A DNA stretch of 64,000 bases from an uncultured Nitrospirales bacterium. GTDB taxonomy: Bacteria > Nitrospirota > Nitrospiria > Nitrospirales > UBA8639. How positions within the stretch are numbered: the first letter of the stretch is position 1; the number at the start of each line of letters is the position of its first letter. Under the pieces are notes generated by a model that saw only the letters and a program-made list of their open reading frames with translations, ran no database searches and was not told where the DNA came from. Below, piece by piece: positions 7,531-16,506 of this stretch. A program made the position numbers and the translations under genes. The stretch covers positions 2,017,001 through 2,081,000 of the forward strand of contig OY282373.1 in assembly GCA_958295805.1 (NCBI GenBank), read 5' to 3'.

Positions 7531-8784
7531 GTGGCCTTCAGTCAAACACTCAAGAACGTATCGAGCGTTTCTCCTGAAATGATTGTTCGATATGGGCTGA
7601 TGACGCTTGCGTTGTTGATGATGGTGGCCAAATTACACCACGTGGTTGAGTACCTGTTCGTCGGACTGCTGATTCTATGGGGCAGCGTCAAGTGGAGCCG
7701 TCGAGACTTCCACTTCGTCAGGACTCCGTTAGATCTTCCCATCCTGCTGTTTCTCGTTTGGATCGTGGCAACCATCCCCTTCTCCGTTGACCCAAGTTAC
7801 AGCTTGACGGAATGTCGCAAGACCGTTTCCAAAATTCTCATGTTCTATTTTGTGGTCAACGTCGTGCGCAATGAACAAGACGTGCGCCAGATTCTTCTTG
7901 CCTTTATGGTGGGAGTCGGATCGTTGAGTGCGTTCGGCATTGTTGATCACGTGGCGAGAGGTGACAGCCTTTTTGACAGAAATAGTCACGCGGCGTCTCT
8001 CACTTCTGCAGGGCAATGGTTTTCCAGTTATCTGGTGATGGCCGTTCCGTTTGCCTGGTTGTTCTTTCAGGAACGTGAGGAGAGATACTCGACGTTGTAC
8101 ATGGGAGGCTTCTTCGTCCTCATCATTGTGGCTTTGTTCTTATCTCATACACGGGGCGCATGGGTGGCCGTGTTCGCACAATTGACGGTGGTCGGATTGC
8201 TGCGTGCTCCACACAAATGGCACAGGTGGGCCATCGCGGTAGGTCTATGTTTGATATTGATCCTCGTGGGTGGGTCCTTGTTCATGGGATTTCAGGACGT
8301 CCTTATTCATAACGTGAGTGGAAACCCTCTTTTGAGTTTTGGGAGCATGAACATTCGACTCAATATCTGGCACGTAGCCGTTGAACAAATTGTTGCTCAA
8401 CCTCTCCTGGGTTATGGATACGGCAATCACACGTTTACAAAAATCAATGAAGAACTTCCATTCAAGGTTGATGGTTTACCGACGACTCACGTCCATAACG
8501 TATGGTTATCGCTCCTCTATGAGGTAGGGCTACCCGGCTTCGCTCTGTTTGCTTTTGTCCTGTTCGGTATAAGCAGGACGGCACTGCTGGGATGGAAAGA
8601 AAAGGGAAGGACTTTCGTGGGGAATCTCGGCATCTGCGTTTTTCTCCTGGTTGTAGGAATTGTCACGCGAAACATGTTTGACAATATGTTTGTCGGAAGT
8701 CTGGCTTACCTGTTCTGGTTGTTGACCGGCCTGTATTTCGCACTCTGGCTTCGCCGGGACGTCAGTGGTCAAGCATCACCATAA
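7531..8784 (+). CDS. O-antigen ligase / Wzy-like membrane protein
   Basis: 417 residues with about ten to eleven hydrophobic segments. The large periplasmic loop with PLLGYGYGNH and THVHNVWLSLLYEVGLPG is the Wzy_C (O-antigen ligase family) signature, and the phrase SHTRGAWVAVF precedes it as in other members. It would ligate or polymerise polysaccharide on the periplasmic side. The start is a GTG without a clear ribosome-binding site, so the N-terminus is uncertain. It lies close to glycosyltransferase genes, in keeping with a role in surface polysaccharide. Confidence 0.8.
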   Translation: MAFSQTLKNVSSVSPEMIVRYGLMTLALLMMVAKLHHVVEYLFVGLLILWGSVKWSRRDFHFVRTPLDLPILLFLVWIVATIPFSVDPSYSLTECRKTVSKILMFYFVVNVVRNEQDVRQILLAFMVGVGSLSAFGIVDHVARGDSLFDRNSHAASLTSAGQWFSSYLVMAVPFAWLFFQEREERYSTLYMGGFFVLIIVALFLSHTRGAWVAVFAQLTVVGLLRAPHKWHRWAIAVGLCLILILVGGSLFMGFQDVLIHNVSGNPLLSFGSMNIRLNIWHVAVEQIVAQPLLGYGYGNHTFTKINEELPFKVDGLPTTHVHNVWLSLLYEVGLPGFALFAFVLFGISRTALLGWKEKGRTFVGNLGICVFLLVVGIVTRNMFDNMFVGSLAYLFWLLTGLYFALWLRRDVSGQASP

Positions 8785-8927
8785 CCAGCCCCGCATGGAA
8801 GAACACGGGATCACCCTCACAGACTGATAGACCTATTCCCACTCGCAACATATTGACGGGCTTTGCCTAACTCAGTAGGATAGCATCCGTTGTGGCGCGG
8901 CAGGATATGACGTGGGAGGATACATTC

Positions 8928-9170
8928 ATGGGTGTACTGGCGTTTAATACACACAAAGCCGTCAAGGTTCTTCGAGACGCCGGCGCAGATGAATTGGCGG
9001 AAGCCGTTGTCAATACCATTGGCTCGGCTATGGGCGAGAACGTCGCAACGAAGGCTGATATAGCCGAATTGAAAGTCTGGTTGCTTGGCCATTTGTGGGT
9101 AGCGGTTGGTGTTATTATCGGAGCTCTCTCGTTGCTTGCCTATCTGTTTCTTCCTAACCGTCCAGGATAA
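8928..9170 (+). CDS. DUF1640-like small coiled-coil membrane protein
   Basis: 80-residue protein: an N-terminal segment AFNTHKAVKVLRDAGADELAEA, the motif VATKADIAELK, and one C-terminal membrane helix (WVAVGVIIGALSLLAYLF). This plan matches short DUF1640-type proteins that start with a 'FDT..FVK.L..AG' segment. GGGAGGA lies seven bases before the ATG at 8928, so I discard the longer frame from 8892. Two proteins with the same plan occur at 16041 and 58632. Function unknown. Confidence 0.65.
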   Translation: MGVLAFNTHKAVKVLRDAGADELAEAVVNTIGSAMGENVATKADIAELKVWLLGHLWVAVGVIIGALSLLAYLFLPNRPG

Positions 9171-9268
9171 ACCGGTTTGCTTCACTCGAACGGCACTGGC
9201 CATTTCCACGCCCTCCGGTATGGTGGGAAGTGAATGTTTACGAATAAACCAATCAACAAAGACCATAC

Positions 9269-9359
9269 GGAGAGGTGGCCGAGCGGCCGAAGGCAACGGT
9301 TTGCTAAACCGTCGTAGGCTAACCCCCTACCGCGGGTTCAAATCCCGCCCTCTCCGCCA
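9269..9359 (+). tRNA. tRNA-Ser (anticodon GCT), CCA encoded
   Basis: The acceptor stem GGAGAGG (9269-9275) pairs with CCTCTCC (9349-9355), followed by G and an encoded CCA. The anticodon arm is ACGGT-TTGCTAA-ACCGT with anticodon GCT, reading AGC and AGU serine codons. A long variable arm (GTAGG...CCTAC) marks a class II tRNA, and the T arm contains GGTTCAAATCC. No integrated element is evident at its 3' end. Confidence 0.97.
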
Positions 9360-9459
9360 TTTCATGAGCGAGTCCAAAACCCCTTCCCTTGACGCACGTT
9401 CTGCGGCATCCCATTGACCGGATGGGACGGCCTTTTCCATCTCCCGGAGAAACGCGCTC

Positions 9460-10521
9460 ATGCGTGAACAGCGGTGGGAATCCCGTCAACGTCTCAGCTT
9501 CCCGCAGGTTCTCGACCTGCTCAATCGACTCCAGGCGAAAGGATTGTCTCCCGTTGATCCTGAAAAAGAAGGCATCTGTTACGTGGAAGAATGGCCGGTG
9601 TCGTCACCGGAGGCCATTCAACAACTCGATCAATGGGTGCTTGAAGACGTCACGATGGTTCAGGTGCTTGACGAGTGGACGGGTGATTTTTTTCTCCTGG
9701 CCGGCCGCCGTCATTCCATTTTTCAACGCTACCAATCCGTCGGCACCTATTGCTCCATCAGCCACCCATGGCGTCTTTCCGGTCACGCCGCCACCCTGCA
9801 TCCTCTGGCCATGTTCTGGATCGGGTTTCGCCATACGCACTCATTTATCAGAATTCGACTCCACACGTCTGAAGTAATCGCCCCGGGTGAACCCCACGCC
9901 TCCCATCAAGGACCGGTGTGGGTCGAAGAACGACGGACCGCGTTTTGCGAAGCCATCGACCTGCTCGACTTACCGATAGAGGTCTCGATTCAACAAGGCC
10001 GCGTCACGCTGCACAACGCACACAAAGAGGTCCCGTTCTTTTGTTCGTGGCCCGATGCGTTCGGGCCATGCCAATTCGAATTGAATTCCTCGGATCCGTT
10101 CGCGTTTCTCGTGCCGGCCAGCGCGTTGGCTTCGACGCATCAATTGCCGACGGCCACGGTCCGCGTCTATTTGACCGGCTTTTCTCAAGAAGCGTTGAAC
10201 GAATTCACGACGACTGAACCCAGGACGCGCACGGTCTACCGATGCTCCGCGCATGTCCGTCTCACTGATCTTCCCGACCTCCTGGAAATTGTTGGAAAGG
10301 GGGGACGACTGTACACCACGGTTTCGGAATTTCGTACGCAATCCGTTCTTCCCGATTACCCGGATGCCGCCGCCATCGTGGGAATCATAGGAACAACGCA
10401 TCACTATCAGCTTGAAGTCCGGTTCAACAGGATGCCCTTACCGATGAGTGAGATGGACCGTTGGCTCGAAGATTTGTTGACCTTCCCCATGACCTATGCC
10501 CCGCTTTCTCCCTTTCCATAA
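9460..10521 (+). CDS. Hypothetical protein, 353 aa
   Basis: I do not recognise this protein. It has no signal peptide or membrane segment and reads as a soluble, mixed alpha/beta cytoplasmic protein. Landmarks are an N-terminal helical part (SFPQVLDLLNRLQAKG), a central HPLAMFWIGFRHTHSFIRIRL strand region and a C-terminal DRWLEDLLTFPMTYAPLSPFP. GGAGAAA precedes the ATG. It stands between tRNA-Ser and a convergent glycosyltransferase operon, so context says little. Codon use resembles that of its neighbours. Confidence 0.7.
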   Translation: MREQRWESRQRLSFPQVLDLLNRLQAKGLSPVDPEKEGICYVEEWPVSSPEAIQQLDQWVLEDVTMVQVLDEWTGDFFLLAGRRHSIFQRYQSVGTYCSISHPWRLSGHAATLHPLAMFWIGFRHTHSFIRIRLHTSEVIAPGEPHASHQGPVWVEERRTAFCEAIDLLDLPIEVSIQQGRVTLHNAHKEVPFFCSWPDAFGPCQFELNSSDPFAFLVPASALASTHQLPTATVRVYLTGFSQEALNEFTTTEPRTRTVYRCSAHVRLTDLPDLLEIVGKGGRLYTTVSEFRTQSVLPDYPDAAAIVGIIGTTHHYQLEVRFNRMPLPMSEMDRWLEDLLTFPMTYAPLSPFP

Positions 10522-10550
10522 GACGATCATCCATCGTGCCGTCGTCTTAT
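10518..10550. terminator. Convergent-gene hairpin containing both stop codons
   Basis: ATAAGACGA (10518-10526) and TCGTCTTAT (10542-10550) form a perfect 9-bp stem with a 15-base loop. The stem contains the TAA of the upstream + strand gene and the TAA of the - strand glycosyltransferase gene. No strong T tract follows on either side, so its strength as a bidirectional terminator is uncertain. Confidence 0.45.
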
Positions 10551-11557
10551 AACAACGCGTTCGCTTCCTCCAGCACTTCATCAACCGTGATCAATTTCAT
10601 GCAGCGTTGTTCCCCTCGAAAGCAATCGGGATGAAAACACTCGCGGCAATCGAGTCCTTTATGGATAGGTTTGACGTGTTTCCCTCGCGGTGCCCAAACG
10701 GCCGGATCGGAGGGCCCAAATAGCGCAACCACGGGGCAGCCCACGGCGGCAGCCATGTGCATCGGTCCGGCATCGTTGCCGATGAAGAGGCGGCACCGCG
10801 TCATCAGGGCGGCCAACTCCAACAGGCGCGTGTTGCCGATCAGCGAAATCATGGAACGCTTGGCAATCTGAAGAATCTCCGTTTCGATGGATCGGTCATC
10901 CGGGCTTCCCACCAACACAACCTGAAATCCCCGTTCATGGAACGCATCGCCCAACGCGGCGAACCGGTCAGGAGGCCACGCCTTAAACCAATAGCGAGCC
11001 GCGGGATGGATCATGATCCACCGCGTCCGATCAAGCTGCAATGATTCCACGACGTGATGAGCTCGTTCGTGATCTTCCCTGGACAGCGGCAGAATGGGTT
11101 CTCCTCCCTCCATGGAAAGACCCAGTGACGGCAGGGCCATCGCGTGGTAATCAATCACGTGCATGGCGTCGTAGGACGCCTGGACGCAACGTGAATACAG
11201 CCGACCCCGCAAGCGATTTTCATGATTAAAGCCGATGCGCATGCGTGCTCCCGTGATAAACGAAATAAACGCCGACCTGTCGCCGTCCGTCAGGTCCACG
11301 ACGCAATCAAACCGGCGTGCGCGTAATTCACGATAGCACTGCACTTGCGGGATCAATCCCGTGCGCGGGAGACAGAGGACCTCATTCACGTCGGGATTGT
11401 GCCGCAGCACCTCGCCGGTGCCGGGATTCACCAGCACCGTCACCCGAGCGTCAGGGAAGCCTCGCCGCAACACGCGCAGAAACGGCGTGGTCAGCAACAC
11501 GTCGCCAATGTAGCGAAGCTTCACGACGAGGACGTTGGAAATCACTTGACGTTTCAC
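10547..11557 (-). CDS. Glycosyltransferase family 9 (heptosyltransferase III / WaaQ-like)
   Basis: 336 residues with two Rossmann-like halves. The N-terminal motif VVKLRYIGDVLLTTPFLRVLR is typical of the heptosyltransferase III-like branch, and the C-terminal half has the acceptor and nucleotide-binding signature FIGNDAGPMHMAAAVGCPVVALFGPSDP. A cysteine-rich tail (CRECFHPDCFRGEQRCM) is usual in this family. It would add heptose or a similar sugar to the LPS core at the inner membrane. Last gene of a three-gene - strand glycosyltransferase operon. The start is GTG. Confidence 0.82.
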   Translation of the reverse strand: MKRQVISNVLVVKLRYIGDVLLTTPFLRVLRRGFPDARVTVLVNPGTGEVLRHNPDVNEVLCLPRTGLIPQVQCYRELRARRFDCVVDLTDGDRSAFISFITGARMRIGFNHENRLRGRLYSRCVQASYDAMHVIDYHAMALPSLGLSMEGGEPILPLSREDHERAHHVVESLQLDRTRWIMIHPAARYWFKAWPPDRFAALGDAFHERGFQVVLVGSPDDRSIETEILQIAKRSMISLIGNTRLLELAALMTRCRLFIGNDAGPMHMAAAVGCPVVALFGPSDPAVWAPRGKHVKPIHKGLDCRECFHPDCFRGEQRCMKLITVDEVLEEANALL

Positions 11558-11633
11558 TCTCTCGAGAGAAGCACACGGATCGTCTCAAGCGTGGGAATGC
11601 CTTTGGATGGACACGACGGCCCGACGGATAGAA

Positions 11634-12740
11634 CTAGGCACAAAGTTCTTCATAGACGGCCAAGGTTTGCTCGGCCGTGCGTTGCCACGTGAAACGATTC
11701 GCTTGTTTCAAGCCCTTCGCAATCAATGCCCGGCGGAACGAGCCGTCTTCGATAATTCGCAACAACGCCTTCCGCACGTCCGTTTCGTCGTGAGGATGAA
11801 TGAACACCGCCGCGTCCCCTGCAACTTCAGGAAGCGCCGTCACGTTGGACGTAATCACCGGCGCGCCGCACGCCATGGCTTCGAGCACGGGAAACCCAAA
11901 CCCTTCATACGTGGATGGAAAGAGAAAGGCCGTGGCATGAGAATAGAGAAGACGGAGCACGTGTCTCGACACCGTGCCCGGACAGTACACGCGCTCGGCA
12001 ATGCCCATGGCCCGAGCCGTTTCCAGGAGATCATCGCCGCGAGACTGACGACTTCCCACCATAATCAAGGGGTAGTCGCGTAACGGTGCCGGTGCCTGAC
12101 TGACCGCGTGACAGACGAGGCGATGATTCTTCCGCGGATCGGCTCCCCCGACAAACAACAAATACGCCGTGTCGGGAAGCCCAAGGTCATGCTTCACCTT
12201 TATCCATGCCGGCTCATTATGATCGGGATAAAATCCGACGGGCGTGCCGTGATGAACGACGTGGATGCGCTCCGAAGGAAAATTCAGCCATTCTTGAAGG
12301 TCTCGTGCCGTCGATTGAGAGACGGCGATGACGCGCTGAGCCGACCACACGCGCCGCTTCAATCGCTGCAACGCCCATCGCTCACCACCCAGCTTCTTGC
12401 TGTATTGAGGATACCGCCACAACCACAAATCATGGAGCGTGAGCACGGTGCCGGAAGCCCCCGTGGTGTGGAGTTGAAAGTTTGTCCCATGGTACACGTC
12501 CAACTGATCCCGTTTCCCCGTTGTTCGCCGATTCCACCAACGCATGGATGCCCACGACGCGGCACCCGTTTTCGTGACGTCTCTCAAATCCTCAGGAAGG
12601 GACGTCCCTCGTGGCGTATACAGTCGCAACTCATGACGCGACTTGCGATCGACCAATGATCGGATCAAATGCCGCACGTAGAGCCCTACTCCGCCGTGAC
12701 TCGCCACCACCGGCCCTGCATCGATTCCCACGCGCATCAT
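11634..12740 (-). CDS. Glycosyltransferase family 4 (GT-B fold)
   Basis: 368-residue GT-B enzyme. The N-terminal glycine loop is [16 protein letters not shown], the donor domain has [15 protein letters not shown], and the catalytic E-x7-E motif reads [22 protein letters not shown]. It retains a nucleotide sugar donor, with specificity unknown. The start overlaps the stop of the upstream glycosyltransferase gene (ATGA), showing translational coupling. Probably part of LPS or exopolysaccharide synthesis. Confidence 0.88.
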   Translation of the reverse strand: MMRVGIDAGPVVASHGGVGLYVRHLIRSLVDRKSRHELRLYTPRGTSLPEDLRDVTKTGAASWASMRWWNRRTTGKRDQLDVYHGTNFQLHTTGASGTVLTLHDLWLWRYPQYSKKLGGERWALQRLKRRVWSAQRVIAVSQSTARDLQEWLNFPSERIHVVHHGTPVGFYPDHNEPAWIKVKHDLGLPDTAYLLFVGGADPRKNHRLVCHAVSQAPAPLRDYPLIMVGSRQSRGDDLLETARAMGIAERVYCPGTVSRHVLRLLYSHATAFLFPSTYEGFGFPVLEAMACGAPVITSNVTALPEVAGDAAVFIHPHDETDVRKALLRIIEDGSFRRALIAKGLKQANRFTWQRTAEQTLAVYEELCA

Positions 12741-13885
12741 CCCCTCGCCAAGCTGCCACCGGACCTGGTTCGTAAGACGTTCTCATAACCGTGAACAAGT
12801 TCGTCCATCATTCTCGCAACGGTGAACCGTTCTTCCACTCTCCGACGTCCTTGAACGCCAAAGGCTCGACGACGTTCAGGATCTGACAGCAAGGTGAGCA
12901 CGGCCCGTGCAAGGGCCTGAACATCACCGGTTTTGACCAGCAACCCCGTGCGTTGATGGTGAATTCCCTCTGACAGACCGCCTGCGTCCGTTACGACCAC
13001 GGGTCTTTCCATGGCCATCGCCTCAAGAACCGCAAGACACAGACCTTCCGTCCGTGACGGCTGGATGTAGACGTCGAGCGTTGCGACGTAAGCAGAGACG
13101 TCGGATTGGAAGCCGAGAAAATGGACGTGTCCCTCAAGTCGCAGCCGTTTGACTTCACGGCGAAGCCGTCGTTCGTATGCACCCTCGCCTTTGCCGATAA
13201 TCAGATAGTGCGTATGGGGAAATTCGGCGATGATGCTCGGCATCGCTTGAAGTATCAAGTCATAGCCTTTCCATGGAAACAGATTTGCCACGGTCCCCAA
13301 CACCGTGTCGTCACGGGAAAGACCAAGCGTCTGCCGAATATGATGGCCGTTCACGTTCAAGGTGAAACGATCCAGGTCAAGACCGCTGTACAGAGTCTGT
13401 ACCCTGTGTGGGGCAATCCCACTGGCTTCAAGAGAATGGCGGATGTGATTGGAGACGACAAAAACATGAGCCATGTTATTCAATTCATACAAGATGGCCC
13501 TGGACGGTTCAATTTCTGCGCGAACGTGCGCCATAACCGGGATGGGAAACTGTCGAGACGCTCGCAAGACTTGCGGCACCCACCAGATGTCATTGACGTG
13601 GATGATGTGGGGGCGTATCGATGCAATGAGTGATTCGAGAGCCTGAACGCTTTTGCTCCGAGCAAAGAAGGCATTCCATTTTCTCCACGCCGGAAACGGG
13701 GCATCGCGTGTTTCCATGGAACAAGCGGCCAGTTCCTGTTGCAGAGGGGATGGGCATGGACACACGACAATGGGACGGTACCCCCGCCGAGCAAGCTGAT
13801 TGACAATCAGAATCAGCTCACGTTCAGCCCCGCCGATGGCACCAATGCCATGAACGAACGCTATCGTCTTCCCGTCCAACGCCAT
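12737..13885 (-). CDS. Glycosyltransferase family 4 (GT-B fold)
   Basis: 382-residue GT-B enzyme with an N-terminal GIGAIGGAERELILI loop, the donor-site phrase GTVANLFPWKGYDLILQAM and the E-x7-E region PSRTEGLCLAVLEAMAMERPVVVTDAGG. First gene of the three-gene operon 12737-10547. No obvious promoter was found in the 193 bases upstream of it (13886-14078), which separate it from the accessory module. Sugar specificity cannot be deduced. Confidence 0.87.
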   Translation of the reverse strand: MALDGKTIAFVHGIGAIGGAERELILIVNQLARRGYRPIVVCPCPSPLQQELAACSMETRDAPFPAWRKWNAFFARSKSVQALESLIASIRPHIIHVNDIWWVPQVLRASRQFPIPVMAHVRAEIEPSRAILYELNNMAHVFVVSNHIRHSLEASGIAPHRVQTLYSGLDLDRFTLNVNGHHIRQTLGLSRDDTVLGTVANLFPWKGYDLILQAMPSIIAEFPHTHYLIIGKGEGAYERRLRREVKRLRLEGHVHFLGFQSDVSAYVATLDVYIQPSRTEGLCLAVLEAMAMERPVVVTDAGGLSEGIHHQRTGLLVKTGDVQALARAVLTLLSDPERRRAFGVQGRRRVEERFTVARMMDELVHGYENVLRTRSGGSLARG

Positions 13886-14078
13886 TTCAACCCAAAAGCC
13901 TTATCATCTCCCCTCGGGCATCCCCGCCGTCTTTCCAGTGACACATTCATCCTGTCACGTTGAAACAACCGTATTGCGACCGTTTTGCCGATGAGAAACC
14001 CAGGGACAAGACGAAGGGCGTTCGAGTTGGCAAGGTGGTGATACTCGCCATGGGGAGACAGCAGATCGACGATGACGG

Positions 14079-15401
14079 TCAGATTCGATCAAGGGCGTCG
14101 GTTATCGCGTCTCGTTCAATGCGCCCGTTGTTGACCAGCAACGTGCGAATCGTCAGCGGCGAAACCTTGAAGCGCTCTGCCGCGTCGTCGCGGCGTTCTT
14201 CGGAGAGGTCGTCGCCGAGAAACGCATCCACCGCCTCGAACGGGCACAGCAGTTCAGCCGCGAAGGCGCGTTGGACCTTCTGCCGGTAGGTATAGGACTG
14301 AGTCGCCGGCAACAGCGGTTCTTCGCCGCCACCGCACAACCGGTCTCCCACCAGCCTCGCCAAATCGAAACGCCGCCCCGTCTCCCACTTCGAGCGCAGA
14401 GTAACGCGCGAACCCCCGTTGCCGTCATCGAACATGAACGATATCAATTTCGTAGGCCGGTCAGGGACGTCGACCGCAGCCTGCATGGTTCCGGCAAGAT
14501 CGGCCAAACGTGAATTTTCGATGGTCTCCCCATTCAGCGCCTCCTGACGCCGCAACGCCCGCGCCGCCGTCACGCCTACCTTCCAGGCTTCGCACGAACC
14601 CCAGGCCGGGATACCATCGCGTGAATCCAACCTCACGGCGTCCTGCGGCCGAGAATCGAACCCGTGAAGTCTTGATTCCTCTACCACTTCCGCGGCGGAC
14701 GGGACGCCGATGCCCTGCCATGGGTGAGCCGCCAACTCCTCCAGCGCGTCATGACCGAGGCGCGTCGCGTCTGCGAGTGACGTAAGGATCTCGTTCTCAT
14801 CAACCTCGTCTGGATCATGGCCGAGACGCGCCTCAAAGCGGCGGAAACGCGAAAGCGCCTCATCTTCCCGCGCCCGTTTGAGATCGTGCCACAAACGGTG
14901 GAGATTCGTATCACGGACGTTCCGCTCATTCAGCAGTTCAAGGACGCATACGATAAAGCGGTCCATGCTCTGCTCCAACACGCCGGCGGACACCGACTCT
15001 GTTCTTGGTGCACCGACGTATCGAAACAACGCAGCTTCGGGTTCGACGGTCGGAGCCGACGTCAAATGTGAACGAAATCCGTCAGACGAAATTTCGACGT
15101 TGGGCCATACATACCCTTCTCCGATTGACGACAAGCGATGAGCAAAGTCCCACTCACGACCAGCCTCACCCGCCGGTCGAGATTCCCAGAGCAGCCGCCA
15201 CCAATTCCAAGCCAGCCACTGAGCAACGTGGTAACCCGAAACATACGGCCCAGACCGAAGTTCGTTTCCGTCGACACCAACGCCTTCGGTCAGACGCCGC
15301 CCATTCGCTTTCAAGACAAACGCGCCGAACGTCGCGCTCTCTTCCTCAGACCCGCGGTCAAGGGTTTCTGGAACCAGCGATAACGTCAGGTGTTCCTGCA
15401 T
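14079..15401 (-). CDS. Degenerate IrrE/ImmA-like protein of a two-gene module
   Basis: 440 residues. The last 97 (from about 344) resemble the C-terminal half of ImmA/IrrE metallopeptidases: RRFDLARLVGDRL, then QRAFAAELLCPFEAVDAFLGD, AAERFKVSPLTIRTLL and NNGRI. The zinc motif HExxH expected at LAHELGH is absent (LARLVGD), so peptidase activity is unlikely. The first 340 residues are unrecognised, soluble and rich in Trp, Arg and Glu. The start is set at 15401 because AAGGA lies six bases before that ATG, inside the upstream gene; the overlap with that gene is 16 bases. Possibly a regulator or a defence component; function unknown. Confidence 0.6.
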   Translation of the reverse strand: MQEHLTLSLVPETLDRGSEEESATFGAFVLKANGRRLTEGVGVDGNELRSGPYVSGYHVAQWLAWNWWRLLWESRPAGEAGREWDFAHRLSSIGEGYVWPNVEISSDGFRSHLTSAPTVEPEAALFRYVGAPRTESVSAGVLEQSMDRFIVCVLELLNERNVRDTNLHRLWHDLKRAREDEALSRFRRFEARLGHDPDEVDENEILTSLADATRLGHDALEELAAHPWQGIGVPSAAEVVEESRLHGFDSRPQDAVRLDSRDGIPAWGSCEAWKVGVTAARALRRQEALNGETIENSRLADLAGTMQAAVDVPDRPTKLISFMFDDGNGGSRVTLRSKWETGRRFDLARLVGDRLCGGGEEPLLPATQSYTYRQKVQRAFAAELLCPFEAVDAFLGDDLSEERRDDAAERFKVSPLTIRTLLVNNGRIERDAITDALDRI

Positions 15402-15817
15402 GTCCATTCCTTAATCACCCATTCGCGCATGGTCCAGTCGTCTTTGCGCAATCGATATCCATGGTAGCTTCGCCCATCACCTCCGAGCTTCGCTTCGTAC
15501 ACGTTGCCCTGCTCGTCTTGCGCCCAGATGTACTTAGGCAAGTCGTTCTGCTGCTCCATGCTGACCATGCCGCGAGCAATACCGTCCTTGAAGAGCCGCG
15601 TAGCTTCCTCAAGTCTAATGACTCGTTTGTCATCGCACAACGATTTCGAGGGTCTCGGACTGGCCGGCGGGTGAAATCCGTAATCAGCAGGTTGACTCTT
15701 GTGATGTGGACTCCCACGATAACGCCCCGTGCCCGCGAAGTCGTTGAGTTGTTCTTCAGTGAAATGATCGGCTTTTGCAATCCGACGCTTGGGATTGTTT
15801 CCCATGTATTTCTTCAT
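15386..15817 (-). CDS. Small partner protein of the IrrE-like module
   Basis: 143 residues, soluble and basic at the N-terminus. Recognisable blocks are NPKRRIAKADHFTEEQL, a Pro-rich centre (PPASPRPSKSLCDD), IARGMVSMEQQNDLPKYIWA and YEAKLGGDGRSYHGYRL. I recall similar 'NPxRR...GSPxHK...PPAxPRPxKxLCD...HGYxL' proteins next to large ORFs in other genomes, but cannot name the family. It is the first gene of the pair and overlaps its partner, so the two products are probably made together. A promoter with a palindrome lies 70-100 bases upstream. Confidence 0.6.
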   Translation of the reverse strand: MKKYMGNNPKRRIAKADHFTEEQLNDFAGTGRYRGSPHHKSQPADYGFHPPASPRPSKSLCDDKRVIRLEEATRLFKDGIARGMVSMEQQNDLPKYIWAQDEQGNVYEAKLGGDGRSYHGYRLRKDDWTMREWVIKEWTCRNT

Positions 15818-15886
15818 CGGCTTCGGTCAACAACGTGCATGACGTTCAGGATACACAATGCGCGATGAGGGGACGAGAGGTAAAAC

Positions 15887-15915
15887 ATACTGCCCAACGT
15901 CATGACACGTGTCAA
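15887..15915 (-). promoter_or_regulatory. Putative promoter and operator of the IrrE-like module
   Basis: On the - strand TTGACA (15915-15910) is followed after 17 bases by CAGTAT (15892-15887), a perfect -35 with a weak -10. The 12-bp perfect palindrome TGACACGTGTCA (15903-15914) covers the -35 hexamer, where a dimeric repressor would block polymerase. Confidence 0.4.
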
Positions 15916-16040
15916 CCTCTTCGGGTACGTTTCGGCCACTCTACGTCTAGTGGGACGATACGTTGAACAAGGTCGATTTTCTCTGCTAGATTGATGCACC
16001 AATCCAATGTTCCTCCAAGCTGGAGGCTCCCACGAAGTCG

Positions 16041-16367
16041 ATGAGCACGATCAGTTTTGATACCCATACGTTTGTGAAGCGCCTGACCCAGGCGGGCATG
16101 CCGATAGCGCAAGCCGAAGTGCTGGCGGATTCCCAGGCTCAACTGATTGATGACAGACTCGCCACGAAGCACGATTTGAACGAATTGGAAGCCCGGCTGA
16201 CCCGCGACATCAAGAAACCAGAATCCCGACTGGCCCTCACCATCAAGGAAACGGAAACCAATCTGTCCCATGCACTCAACGAATTTGCCCGGCAGCTCAC
16301 GATCCGTTTGGTTTCCATTGTGGTCATCGCTATTGGGGTCGTGGCCATGCTGGTAAAACTCCTTTAA
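16041..16367 (+). CDS. DUF1640 family coiled-coil membrane protein
   Basis: 108 residues with the typical plan of short bacterial DUF1640 proteins: FDTHTFVKRLTQAGMPIAQAE at the N-terminus, the LATKHDLNELEARL block, a predicted coiled coil of about 40 residues and a C-terminal membrane helix (LVSIVVIAIGVVAMLVKLL). It would be inner-membrane attached with the coiled coil in the cytoplasm. It resembles the products at 8928 and 58632. These proteins are often dispersed in many copies in a genome; role unknown. Confidence 0.75.
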   Translation: MSTISFDTHTFVKRLTQAGMPIAQAEVLADSQAQLIDDRLATKHDLNELEARLTRDIKKPESRLALTIKETETNLSHALNEFARQLTIRLVSIVVIAIGVVAMLVKLL

Positions 16368-16471
16368 TCTAGTCATCCCCCGGATCCGAAGGCATCCACA
16401 ACAATGATTTCATTCATCCGCCGCGTTCGGGCGGGCCTTTTCGGAGCAGGAATTCACCGTCAGCAAACGTC

Positions 16472-16505
16472 TTGACAAGAAATGACCGGCCATACAAACT
16501 GGTCA
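16472..16505 (+). promoter_or_regulatory. Putative autoregulated promoter of the phd-like gene
   Basis: TTGACA (16472-16477) and TACAAA (16493-16498) are 15 bases apart, slightly short. An imperfect inverted repeat, TGACCGG (16483-16489) and CTGGTCA (16499-16505), brackets the -10, as expected for an operator bound by a Phd-type antitoxin. The gene starts at 16507, so the transcript would have almost no leader. Confidence 0.4.
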
Positions 16506-16506
16506 C

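Noticed and set aside
9269-9359. Integration site at tRNA-Ser
   Set aside because: No integrase gene and no direct repeat of the tRNA 3' end was found downstream.
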